Of a DNA stretch of 64,000 nucleotides, positions 27,769-36,406 are shown piece by piece; position 1 is the first letter of the stretch; every line of letters begins with the position of its first letter. The translations under genes and the position numbers were made by a program. The notes under the pieces are model-generated. The model was given only the letters and a program-made list of their open reading frames with translations, did not search any database and was not told where the DNA came from. The stretch lies in assembly GCF_018881925.1 (NCBI RefSeq), contig NZ_JACVPL010000005.1, positions 89,405-153,404 on the forward strand, read 5' to 3'. The DNA is from Polynucleobacter sp. Latsch14-2 (GTDB lineage Bacteria; Pseudomonadota; Gammaproteobacteria; Burkholderiales; Burkholderiaceae).

Positions 27769-30700
27769 TTAGTGGTATTGAACCTGAACTGGGTTAGCTT
27801 GCTTAGATGCCAAAATTTGATGCAGACTGTGCAAACATGCATCATCAGGATAAATTCTGAGCTCTTCTGGGAACTGCATCAAGCAAGCGCCGCCACTGGT
27901 GGTAACCGCTGCAGTTAACATCAAACCTTTGACACCCTCATTACCGCTGACAGTTGGTGGCGCAGCACCTAATTTGGGATCTCGGACACGATTGACCATC
28001 AAATAAGGACCAATCTGCGTACGCAACATCTTGAGATCGGTTGCAGAATCAATAAAAACGTGAATATTGCGAGCAAAACGCATACGAGCGCCGGTGATGT
28101 CCATCACTGCTTCCGATACGATGCGCATACCCCCTGAAAACTTATCGGGGGTGACGTTTACCTTGGCAACTAGCAACTCATCCTCTTTGAGCCAAGAGCG
28201 ATTGGGCTCATAAACTTCGCTATAAAGCGTGACTTCGATTGAAGCAGAACCATCATCAATGGTGGCAATCATCATGCGACCGCGTTGACCGGTTAGCATG
28301 CGTGCCGAGGTAATAATGCCCGCAATCAATTGATCTTTGCCTTCGGTAACCTTAGCAAGTGGTTGACGAATAAAGTGGGAAACTTCCTCGCGATAGGCGT
28401 CAAACATATGCCCAGTCAAACAAAGACCTAGAGCAATCTTTTCCTCTTGAAGGCGTTTCTTTTCAGACCATACTGGCTCGCGCACTAGCTCAGGCAAATG
28501 GCGATCTTCTTCGCCAGCTACCTCGAATAAGCTCACTTGGTGCACAGAAGCTTCGGCCTGTTCAGCCGCCTCAATCGCACGCGCCAAGGAAGCCAATAGC
28601 GTAGAGCGGATGTCATATAAATTGCCGCTCTTAGCGCATTCTGCGCGATAAAGACTATCAAATGCACCGGCCCGCATCAGAGCTTCAATCGCACGACGGT
28701 TTACTTGGCGTCGATCAACGCGCGCGCAAAAATCGAACAAATCCTTAAATGGGCCGCCAGCTTCGCGCACCTTAACAATTGACTCAATCGCTGCTTGACC
28801 TGTCCCCCTTACCGCACCCAAGCCGTAGCGAATATGACTTAAGGGTGAACCCGGGGCAGCATCTGGGGCGCGAAGTGGCGTGAACTCATAAACACCAGTG
28901 TTGATATCGGGCGAGAACACTCTGATTTGGTTATTCAGGCAATCGTCGTAGAGAATCTTCACCTTATCGGTGTCATCCATCGCCAGCGATAAGTTGGCCG
29001 CCATAAATTCAGCGGGGTAATAGGCCTTTAACCAAGCGGTTTGATAGGCCAGAAGCGCATAAGCAGCAGCATGAGATTTATTAAACCCATAGCCTGCAAA
29101 GCGCTCCATCAAGTCATAAATTTCGTTTGCTTTGCCTTCGGTAATGCCGCCCGCCTTTGCGCCATCACTAAAAATTTTGCGATGCTGCGCCATCTCTTCA
29201 GGCTTTTTCTTGCCCATCGCACGACGCAACATATCGGCACCGCCCAGTGAGTAACCACCAATCATCTGCGCCATCTGCATCACCTGCTCCTGATACACCA
29301 TAATGCCGTAGGTTTCATGCAAAACAGATTCAATCCGAGGGTCGGGATACTCTACTTTTTGGCGCCCATGTTTCCGCTCAATGAAGTCAGGAATGAGATC
29401 CATTGGACCGGGTCGATATAAAGCTACCAAGGCAATAATATCTTCGAAACGGTCAGGCTTAGCCTCACGCAGCATACCTTGCATACCGCGACTTTCCAAC
29501 TGGAATACTGCAACAGTATTGGCCTTCTTGAGAACCTCAAATGCACCCACATCATCGAGCGGGATTTCGCCGATGTTCCAATCCTTGCGATCAGCGTGGA
29601 GTCCTTTAATCCAGCGCTCTGCCGCCGCCAAGATCGTTAAGGTTGTTAACCCCAGAAAATCGAATTTCACCAAGCCAATCGCTTCAACATCATCTTTATC
29701 GAACTGACTAATGACGGAGCTACTATCTTGATCTTTTGATTCCTGGGTATACAGGGGGCAGAAATCCGTTAACTTGCCAGGAGCAATCAGCACACCCCCT
29801 GCATGCATACCCACGTTTCGTGTCATGCCCTCGAGCTGCTCAGCCAATGAGAGCAATTGACGTACCTCGTCTTCATTTTTCTCGCGCTCGGCTAATTGCT
29901 TTTCTTCTTTCTTCGCAATATCAATGGTCATATATTGACCGGGCTTGTTAGGTACTAGTTTTGCTATCCCATCAACGAAGTTATAGCCCTGCTCTAGAAC
30001 GCGACCCACATCACGAATCGCCGCTCTCGCCGCCATCGTGCCAAATGTTGCAATTTGGCTTACTGCATCTTTGCCGTACTTATCTTTAACGTATTGAATG
30101 ACGCGATCGCGCCCATGCTGGCAAAAGTCAATATCAAAGTCAGGCATCGATACCCGCTCAGGATTTAAGAAGCGCTCAAACAGTAAGTTATAACGCAATG
30201 GATCAAGGTCGGTAATACCAAGCGAGTAGGCCACCAAAGAACCAGCCCCAGATCCACGCCCCGGCCCAACTGGAACACCATTGTTTTTAGCCCAGTTAAT
30301 AAAGTCTGCAACGATCAAGAAATAACCTGGGAAGCCCATTTGAGAAATCGTCTTCACTTCAAATACTAGGCGATCGTGGTAACGCGACTCTTCTTTTGCA
30401 CGCTCTTCTGGATCCGGAAAATTGCGCTCCATATGGCGTTTTAGACCAATTTCGGATTGCTGCAACAAAAAGTCATCGAGCGTAATACCGGGAGGCGTCG
30501 GGAAATCAGGTAGGCGGGGCTGACCAAGAACCAAGGACAAGTTACAACGTTTAGCGATTTCAACGGAATTTTCTAAGGCCACTGGCAAATCAGCAAAACG
30601 CTTTTCCATCTCCTCTTGAGATAAAAAGAATTGCTCTTCGTTAAATTTCTTTTGGCGACGTGGATTACCTAATAACTCTCCTTCAGCAATACAGACACGC

Positions 30701-31383
30701 GCTTCATGCGCCGTGAAATCGCTTCTTTGCATAAACTGAACTGGGTGAGTAGCCACCACAGGCAAGTCCATGGCACTTGCCATATGGCAGGCCAACTGAA
30801 GATGCTGCTCATCTTGGGGATGACCCCCACGCTGCACTTCAATAAAAAAGGAGTCAGGAAAAATCTTAGCCCAGCGCGCTGCGGCTGCCCGAGCTTGGTC
30901 TTCATGACCTGCTAGCAGTGCTGCACCAACATCACCCCAGCGACCGCCCGATAATGCAATCAAGCCATGAGCTAAGGTTTTTTTAGCCTTCTTATCCTCC
31001 TCTTTGGAAGCAGGCTCAGTAAACCAGGAAGGATCGACTTCAGCGCGACCGCGCGATTGATTATCCAAGGATGCGCGGCTCAGTAACTGGCAAAGATTCA
31101 GATAACCAGAATGGTTTTGCACCAATAAGAGCAAACGGTGAGGTTGATCGGGATCTTGGGGATTGCTCACCCAAACATCAGCACCCGCAATCGGTTTAAT
31201 ACCATTTGCCCGGGCGGCCGTATAAAACCGCACCAAACCAAACAAGTTGCTCAGATCGGTCAGGGCTAAGGCACCCATCCCATCTTTTTCGGCCTGCGCT
31301 ACCGCATCGTCAATGCGTACAATCCCATCCGTAATTGAAAACTCGGAATGTAAGCGAAGATGAACGAAACGGGGTGAAGCCAT
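27769..31383 (-). CDS. dnaE: DNA polymerase III alpha subunit
   Basis: The replicative polymerase, 1204 residues (E. coli 1160). An N-terminal PHP domain begins FVHLRLHSEFSITDGIV. The polymerase core has the catalytic aspartates in MPDFDIDFC (about 412-418) and in VKFDFLGLTTL (about 570). A tandem helix-hairpin-helix region, an OB domain (GQRGRMMIATIDDGSASIEV) and a C-terminal tau-binding part follow. Standard full-length gene, divergent from gluQ with only 15 bp between start codons. Confidence 0.97.
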   Translation of the reverse strand: MASPRFVHLRLHSEFSITDGIVRIDDAVAQAEKDGMGALALTDLSNLFGLVRFYTAARANGIKPIAGADVWVSNPQDPDQPHRLLLLVQNHSGYLNLCQLLSRASLDNQSRGRAEVDPSWFTEPASKEEDKKAKKTLAHGLIALSGGRWGDVGAALLAGHEDQARAAAARWAKIFPDSFFIEVQRGGHPQDEQHLQLACHMASAMDLPVVATHPVQFMQRSDFTAHEARVCIAEGELLGNPRRQKKFNEEQFFLSQEEMEKRFADLPVALENSVEIAKRCNLSLVLGQPRLPDFPTPPGITLDDFLLQQSEIGLKRHMERNFPDPEERAKEESRYHDRLVFEVKTISQMGFPGYFLIVADFINWAKNNGVPVGPGRGSGAGSLVAYSLGITDLDPLRYNLLFERFLNPERVSMPDFDIDFCQHGRDRVIQYVKDKYGKDAVSQIATFGTMAARAAIRDVGRVLEQGYNFVDGIAKLVPNKPGQYMTIDIAKKEEKQLAEREKNEDEVRQLLSLAEQLEGMTRNVGMHAGGVLIAPGKLTDFCPLYTQESKDQDSSSVISQFDKDDVEAIGLVKFDFLGLTTLTILAAAERWIKGLHADRKDWNIGEIPLDDVGAFEVLKKANTVAVFQLESRGMQGMLREAKPDRFEDIIALVALYRPGPMDLIPDFIERKHGRQKVEYPDPRIESVLHETYGIMVYQEQVMQMAQMIGGYSLGGADMLRRAMGKKKPEEMAQHRKIFSDGAKAGGITEGKANEIYDLMERFAGYGFNKSHAAAYALLAYQTAWLKAYYPAEFMAANLSLAMDDTDKVKILYDDCLNNQIRVFSPDINTGVYEFTPLRAPDAAPGSPLSHIRYGLGAVRGTGQAAIESIVKVREAGGPFKDLFDFCARVDRRQVNRRAIEALMRAGAFDSLYRAECAKSGNLYDIRSTLLASLARAIEAAEQAEASVHQVSLFEVAGEEDRHLPELVREPVWSEKKRLQEEKIALGLCLTGHMFDAYREEVSHFIRQPLAKVTEGKDQLIAGIITSARMLTGQRGRMMIATIDDGSASIEVTLYSEVYEPNRSWLKEDELLVAKVNVTPDKFSGGMRIVSEAVMDITGARMRFARNIHVFIDSATDLKMLRTQIGPYLMVNRVRDPKLGAAPPTVSGNEGVKGLMLTAAVTTSGGACLMQFPEELRIYPDDACLHSLHQILASKQANPVQVQYH

Positions 31384-31398
31384 GAGATCATTTTAGCT

Positions 31399-32346
31399 GT
31401 GTACGACGCAAAAAATCCCCCACCCCCAGCCAGCGCCTATCGCGGGCGATTTGCCCCATCGCCCACCGGTCCACTGCATGCTGGATCGCTGGTTGCTGCC
31501 CTTGGAAGTTGGCTAGATGCCAAGAAAAATGGGGGGCAATGGCTACTCAGAATAGAAGATATAGACCGGCCCAGGTGCATCCCTGGAGCCGATCGAGAAA
31601 TCCTACGCCAATTACTTGCCTGCGGCTTGCAGTGGGACGAGGAGGTCATCTGGCAATCTGAGCGCCAAGAGCGTTATCAAAGGGCTCTAGAAGCCTTAAA
31701 TCAGCAGAAATTGGTTTATTCCTGCACCTGCTCCCGCCAAACTATTGCAAATATGCTTGCAGCCCAAGGAATTGAGATGTCCCGCAACCAAGAAATGGTG
31801 TACCCGGGCACCTGCCGCCCCGCACAGATTGAAATCAACACCTTAGCCAACAGTACAGCAGCTTGGAGATTGGCCCTTCCTAAAAATCTCCTGATCGAAT
31901 TTGAGGATAAGTGCCTAGGAACCCATTTAGAGAATGTCAGTACCCAAGTGGGTGATTTTGTTCTGCGTCGCAACGATGGTCTCTTCACTTATCAGTTGGC
32001 GGTAGTGGTCGATGATGCTGAGCAAAACATTACTCATATTGTGCGTGGTGCCGACTTGCTCAGCAACACTGCTCGACAAATTTACTTACAGAATATCTTA
32101 GGCTATAGCAGACCAAAATATTTACACCTACCACTCGTCCTCGACAAGCATGGCGAAAAACTCAGTAAACAAACTTTGGCAAGCCAAATTAATACCGAGG
32201 ACGCCAAGAGTACGCTGCTAGAGTTACAGAAAGCAGCAATGCATTTAGGGCTTAGAGATTTACCGAGCGGAGAAAATAGATCGATTGCCGAGTGGCTATT
32301 AGCAGCCACTCATGCATGGGGCAGTCACAGCATGGGAAAAATATAA
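31399..32346 (+). CDS. gluQ: glutamyl-queuosine tRNA(Asp) synthetase
   Basis: Attaches glutamate to queuosine in the anticodon of tRNA-Asp. It is 315 residues, a GluRS catalytic domain without the anticodon-binding domain. GRFAPSPTGPLHAGS (16-30) is the HIGH-type motif and KLSKQ near 255 the KMSKS-type. Zinc ligands are expected at C109, C111 and C139, the family pattern. The start is GTG at 31399; no other start fits. The queG gene elsewhere in this window supplies the queuosine this enzyme acts on. Confidence 0.9.
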   Translation: MYDAKNPPPPASAYRGRFAPSPTGPLHAGSLVAALGSWLDAKKNGGQWLLRIEDIDRPRCIPGADREILRQLLACGLQWDEEVIWQSERQERYQRALEALNQQKLVYSCTCSRQTIANMLAAQGIEMSRNQEMVYPGTCRPAQIEINTLANSTAAWRLALPKNLLIEFEDKCLGTHLENVSTQVGDFVLRRNDGLFTYQLAVVVDDAEQNITHIVRGADLLSNTARQIYLQNILGYSRPKYLHLPLVLDKHGEKLSKQTLASQINTEDAKSTLLELQKAAMHLGLRDLPSGENRSIAEWLLAATHAWGSHSMGKI

Positions 32347-32372
32347 AGTAATCGTTACAGACTGCCTGCAGA

Positions 32373-33809
32373 TTATTTTTTCTTGAGGCCACCCAACAAA
32401 GCGCCAACCGCAGGCTTAGCAGGCGTAATACCAACTTTCTTGACTTCTGGCATAGCAGCCCCATCTGGGTTGCTCGTCTTAGGAGTAGCCGCCGCCTCGT
32501 AAGGCATATAGAAAAATGGGTCAGATATTTTTGCTGGTGCAGCATGGCTCGATGAAGCTCTGCTAGTTGATGCGGCCCTGTTAGGTGCAGAATTTCCTTC
32601 TGGCAACGGCCGGACATCCAACTTACGCTTCATTAATTTCTCAATGTCATCGAGCAATCGCTTTTCGCTTGCATCCACTAAAGCAATTGCATCGCCCGTG
32701 CTACCAGCTCGACCAGTACGGCCAATGCGGTGGATAAAATCTTCGGCGCTAAATGGTAATTCATGATTGATCACACAAGGCATATCTGGAATATCCAAGC
32801 CACGCGCAGCAACATCCGTTGCCACCAAGGCCTCAATCGCACCCGACTTAAAGGCATCCAAAGTTAAGGTGCGTTCACCCTGACTTTTGTCTCCGTGAAT
32901 CGCGCCAGCTTTAATGCCATCACGCTCCAAAGCGCGCGATAATCTCGCGCAACCCAAGCGGCTATTAGTAAAGATAATGCACTGACGCGACAAACCTTGG
33001 CGCGTACGTGACTCCAAAATATTCACAATGGCACGCTGCTTATCTGCAGAAGACACCATATGAATGACCTGCTTCACCGTATCTGCTGCAGCGTTTTGAC
33101 GGGCAACTTCAATCGTCACTGGAGTGCGCAAATAACTTTGTGCCAACTTCTTAATTTCTGGGGAGAAAGTTGCTGAGAACAGAAGGGTCTGGCGTTGTGC
33201 CGGAATCAAATCAATGATGCGTTGTAAGTCTGGCAAAAAGCCCATATCGAGCATACGATCAGCTTCATCCAAAACCAGAATTTCCACTTGGGACAAATTT
33301 GCTACTTTGGATCCAATGTGGTCAAGTAATCGCCCTGGGGTAGCAATCAAAATCTCAACACCATTGCGCAGAATTGCAACCTGCTCTTTCATATCAACGC
33401 CACCATAAACCACAGCAGCGCGTAAGTCCGTATGCTTTGAATAGCTGGCGGCATTCTCTGCGACTTGCACAGCCAACTCACGAGTAGGCGTTAGGACCAA
33501 AGCTCGGATCGGATGACGGGCGGGTGAAGAGCTTTTGCTAGCATGACGCAGGATTTTTTGAATGATTGGCAAAACGAAAGCTGCTGTTTTGCCCGTTCCC
33601 GTTTGCGCTGCACCCATGAGGTCTCTACCCTCTAATACATGAGGAATAGCTTTGGCCTGAATAGGAGTTGGGGTAAGGTAGCCCTGCTCAGACACCGCTT
33701 TTTGAATCTGCGGGTCTAAACCAAAGTCAGCAAAAGTAATTGTTGCTTCAGGGGCGCCGCTCTCAGCGACCGCTGTGGAGGTGTTTATTTCAGTAACAGT
33801 ATTAGTCAA
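32373..33809 (-). CDS. rhlE: DEAD-box RNA helicase, RhlE type
   Basis: An ATP-dependent RNA helicase involved in ribosome assembly and RNA turnover. It is 478 residues. The motifs are in order: Q motif FADFGLDPQIQKAV...TPTPIQ, Walker A AQTGTGKT (68-75), DEAD near 180, SAT, ARGLDIP and HRIGRTGRAG. The C-terminal 80 residues are low-complexity, rich in Ala, Ser, Pro and Lys, as in RhlE. It lies six bases after the GlcG-like gene, but with no obvious functional link. Confidence 0.9.
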   Translation of the reverse strand: MTNTVTEINTSTAVAESGAPEATITFADFGLDPQIQKAVSEQGYLTPTPIQAKAIPHVLEGRDLMGAAQTGTGKTAAFVLPIIQKILRHASKSSSPARHPIRALVLTPTRELAVQVAENAASYSKHTDLRAAVVYGGVDMKEQVAILRNGVEILIATPGRLLDHIGSKVANLSQVEILVLDEADRMLDMGFLPDLQRIIDLIPAQRQTLLFSATFSPEIKKLAQSYLRTPVTIEVARQNAAADTVKQVIHMVSSADKQRAIVNILESRTRQGLSRQCIIFTNSRLGCARLSRALERDGIKAGAIHGDKSQGERTLTLDAFKSGAIEALVATDVAARGLDIPDMPCVINHELPFSAEDFIHRIGRTGRAGSTGDAIALVDASEKRLLDDIEKLMKRKLDVRPLPEGNSAPNRAASTSRASSSHAAPAKISDPFFYMPYEAAATPKTSNPDGAAMPEVKKVGITPAKPAVGALLGGLKKK

Positions 33810-33815
33810 GGTAAC

Positions 33816-34223
33816 TTACAGAATGGCCGCAATGCCGGCCTTAGCAGTGGCAGCATCCTCGGTCGATTTAACGCCGGAAACGCCGACTGCGCCGATGGTA
33901 AAACCATTTACCTCGATATTGACCCCACCCTCTAACATCCCCGCAATATGCGGAGCCGATAAGAAAGAAATGCGACCGTTATTAATAATCTCTTCATACA
34001 CGCGGCTCTCGCGTTTACCCATTGCAGCTGTACGTGCTTTTTCTTGGGCGATATAAGCTGACACAGGTGCGCAACCATCACGACGAATCAAACCCAATAA
34101 ATGACCGCCATCATCACAAACGGCAATTGTCACAGCCCAATTATTTTCAGCAGCGTGCTGATTGGCGGCATCCAAAATCTTTTGTACATCGGCCTGGGTT
34201 AAATAAGGTTTAGTAGCTAACAT
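33816..34223 (-). CDS. GlcG/HbpS-family (DUF336) protein
   Basis: A 135-residue cytosolic protein of the GlcG/HbpS family: LTQADVQKILDAANQHAAENN at the start, VAVCDDGGHLLGLIRRDG-like core and the terminal VNGFTIGAVGVSGVKSTEDAATAKAGI. Members occur beside glycolate oxidase genes or bind haem or cobalamin, and their biochemical role is uncertain. Here it is near an aminotransferase and an FAD/Fe-S 2-hydroxyacid dehydrogenase, which fits a role in glyoxylate or glycolate metabolism by context only. Confidence 0.85.
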   Translation of the reverse strand: MLATKPYLTQADVQKILDAANQHAAENNWAVTIAVCDDGGHLLGLIRRDGCAPVSAYIAQEKARTAAMGKRESRVYEEIINNGRISFLSAPHIAGMLEGGVNIEVNGFTIGAVGVSGVKSTEDAATAKAGIAAIL

Positions 34224-34329
34224 GTTTCTCTTTCCATCTTAAGTATGATCAAAGCACCTTCAACACAAAGGTTTCTTGGTGATTTAATCACTTTGTTCAA
34301 TTTACTCAATTATAGGTCGTATAGCGGGC

Positions 34330-35514
34330 TTACTTTAAGAACTCCTGCGCAGCAACCACCCCGCTAGCCTTAGGTTTGAAGCCCATGGCACCCAAACTCA
34401 TCTCCACTCCGCTTAAAGCGGCCATCAGACTTAGCTCATTGCAATCACCCAGATGGCCAATACGGAAGGCTTTCCCCTTGATTTTGCCTAGACCTATACC
34501 CAAAGAAAGGTTGAACTTTTCCAAGGCATGCTTACGTAGCAAATCAGCGTCCATACCCTCGGGAACAGAAATGCAAGTGAGCACTGGTGAATAACATTCA
34601 GTATCTAGGCATTGGTTTTCTAGGCCCCAAGCAACTACCGCCTGACGACAAGCTTGCGCCAAACGCTGATGACGCGCAAATACTGTGTCCAAACCTTCGG
34701 CCAGCATCATGTCCATTGCTTCATGTAAGCCGTACATCAAATTAGTACTTGGAGTCGTTGGCCAGTAACCCGTTTTATTGGATTCTAAAATTTCATCCCA
34801 CGCCCAATAAGACTTCGGCGTTTTAATACTTTTACTAACTTCAATCGCACGTGGAGAGAGTGCATTAAACCCGATGCCGGGTGGCAACATCAAGCCTTTT
34901 TGCGAGCCAGCAATAGTGACATCTGCTCCCCATTCATCATGACGATATTCGGCAGAACCCAAACCAGATACGCTATCTACTAACAATAAGGCAGGATGTT
35001 TTGCCGCATCAATAGCCTTGCGAACCGCAGCAATATTGGATGTCACGCCGGTAGAGGTTTCATTATGAACAACGCAAACTGCCTTGATCTCGTGTTGAGT
35101 GTCTTTGCGTAAACGCTCTTCAATTAAATCTGCATCGATACCCCAACGCCAAGTATCTTGCCCGACTTTGCCAATCACTTCTGGCTCTAAGCCAATGCGC
35201 TTGGCAAGTGCGCGCCATAAATTGGCAAACTGACCGGTCTCATAAAACAAAACTTTATCGCCGGGATTTAAGACATTGACTAACGCACCTTCCCAAGCGC
35301 CGGTTCCAGATGCGGAATAAATGATGACCGGCTGCTTGGTCTGAAAAATCTTCTGAATACCCGCCAAAACCTGAAGTCCAAATGCGCCAAATTCAGGACC
35401 GCGATGATCAATGGTTTGATAGCTAATCGAGCGCAATACCCTTGGAGGCACTGGACTCGGACCAGGAATATGTAAGAAATGGCGTCCAGAAAGATGGTTA
35501 TCTAATTTCAACAT
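34330..35514 (-). CDS. PLP-dependent aminotransferase, serine/alanine-glyoxylate type
   Basis: A class V aminotransferase of 394 residues. The opening FLHIPGPSPVPPRVLRS, the SASGTGAWEGALVN phosphate-binding region and the PLP lysine K206 in AGSQKGLMLPPG match serine-glyoxylate and aspartate-glyoxylate aminotransferases (SgaA, BhcA). It probably transfers an amino group to glyoxylate to form glycine. The donor (serine, alanine or aspartate) cannot be told from sequence. It is divergent from a GntR regulator with two operator-like palindromes between them. Confidence 0.85.
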   Translation of the reverse strand: MLKLDNHLSGRHFLHIPGPSPVPPRVLRSISYQTIDHRGPEFGAFGLQVLAGIQKIFQTKQPVIIYSASGTGAWEGALVNVLNPGDKVLFYETGQFANLWRALAKRIGLEPEVIGKVGQDTWRWGIDADLIEERLRKDTQHEIKAVCVVHNETSTGVTSNIAAVRKAIDAAKHPALLLVDSVSGLGSAEYRHDEWGADVTIAGSQKGLMLPPGIGFNALSPRAIEVSKSIKTPKSYWAWDEILESNKTGYWPTTPSTNLMYGLHEAMDMMLAEGLDTVFARHQRLAQACRQAVVAWGLENQCLDTECYSPVLTCISVPEGMDADLLRKHALEKFNLSLGIGLGKIKGKAFRIGHLGDCNELSLMAALSGVEMSLGAMGFKPKASGVVAAQEFLK

Positions 35515-35580
35515 GGTTTGTCTTGTGTAATTTGATGGTTAACAGTAGGTCTAGTGTAAGGTAATTTTAGACACTTTTCA

Positions 35581-35596
35581 TTTTTGTATGCAAAAA
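35581..35596. promoter_or_regulatory. operator-like palindrome, aminotransferase side
   Basis: TTTTTGTATGCAAAAA has six-base arms around TATG. It is 67 bp before the aminotransferase ATG and differs by one core base from the second palindrome at 35666-35677, suggesting a common GntR/FCD regulator. Confidence 0.45.
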
Positions 35597-35665
35597 ATAT
35601 TCATTAATTGGAAAAATAAAGCCTTAATTTAGCTTAATTTATGATTTATCATTAGAAAAAGTAAT

Positions 35666-35677
35666 TTTGTATACAAA
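35666..35677. promoter_or_regulatory. operator-like palindrome, GntR side
   Basis: TTTGTATACAAA is a perfect 12-bp palindrome 25 bp before the GntR gene. It resembles the GTATAC-centred operators of FadR-subfamily regulators such as ExuR/UxuR. A protein bound here would cover the regulator's own promoter, so autorepression is likely. Confidence 0.55.
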
Positions 35678-35701
35678 TTTATCAAAGGCTTCAAGAAACT
35701 C

Positions 35702-36406
35702 ATGGACATCATTTCGCAGCCCAATTCACAGAATTTGCATGAGGCCACCTTCCAAAAATTGAGATCCTTGCTAGTAGAAGGCGCTATCACCCCCGGTAGC
35801 AAACTCAATGAACGCGAGTTAGCCGAAAGCCTGAATGTTTCTCGTACCCCTATTCGGGAGGCGATCAAACGTCTAGCTGCCGACGGCTTGGTGGAACTGA
35901 TTGCCAATCGCGGCGCCATTGCAGTGCAACTCAGCCAAGAGGATGTGATCAACACCTTTGATGTCATCGCCCAGTTAGAGGGCTACTCAGGAGAACTGGC
36001 AGCCAAGAATATTAGCGCTGCCGCTCTTTCTGAATTAGAAGCCCTTCAATATGAAATGATGGCCTCTTATGCCCGTCGCGATCTATCTAGTTATTACAAA
36101 TTAAATCTCCGAATTCATCATCTGATTAATCAGGCGGCTAATAACCCAGTCTTAGGGAAGCTTTTTTCACAAGTCAATGCTCGCATCGAAGCCTTACGCT
36201 TTCGCTCTAATCAAAATGGTGTGAAATGGGAGAAGGCAGTTGAAGAGCACCAAGAAATGATTGACGCACTTAAAGCGCATGATAGCGAGCGCATGCGTAA
36301 AGTCATGATTCAACATGTTGTTAATAAACGTGATGTCGTGATTGAACTTCTTCAATCGGAAGATGGCAGTACTGCGCAGATTCACAATGAGGTTAGCAAA
36401 GTATGA
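35702..36406 (+). CDS. GntR-family regulator with FCD domain
   Basis: A metabolite-responsive repressor or activator of the FadR subfamily, 234 residues. The winged helix-turn-helix (about 15-80) contains KLNERELAESLNVSRTPIRE. The FCD effector domain carries histidines in LRIHHLINQAANNP and EEHQEMIDAL, which usually bind a metal and a carboxylate ligand. It overlaps the next gene by four bases, and the palindromes upstream are its probable binding sites. A small 2-oxo- or 2-hydroxy-acid is the likely effector by context. Confidence 0.88.
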   Translation: MDIISQPNSQNLHEATFQKLRSLLVEGAITPGSKLNERELAESLNVSRTPIREAIKRLAADGLVELIANRGAIAVQLSQEDVINTFDVIAQLEGYSGELAAKNISAAALSELEALQYEMMASYARRDLSSYYKLNLRIHHLINQAANNPVLGKLFSQVNARIEALRFRSNQNGVKWEKAVEEHQEMIDALKAHDSERMRKVMIQHVVNKRDVVIELLQSEDGSTAQIHNEVSKV

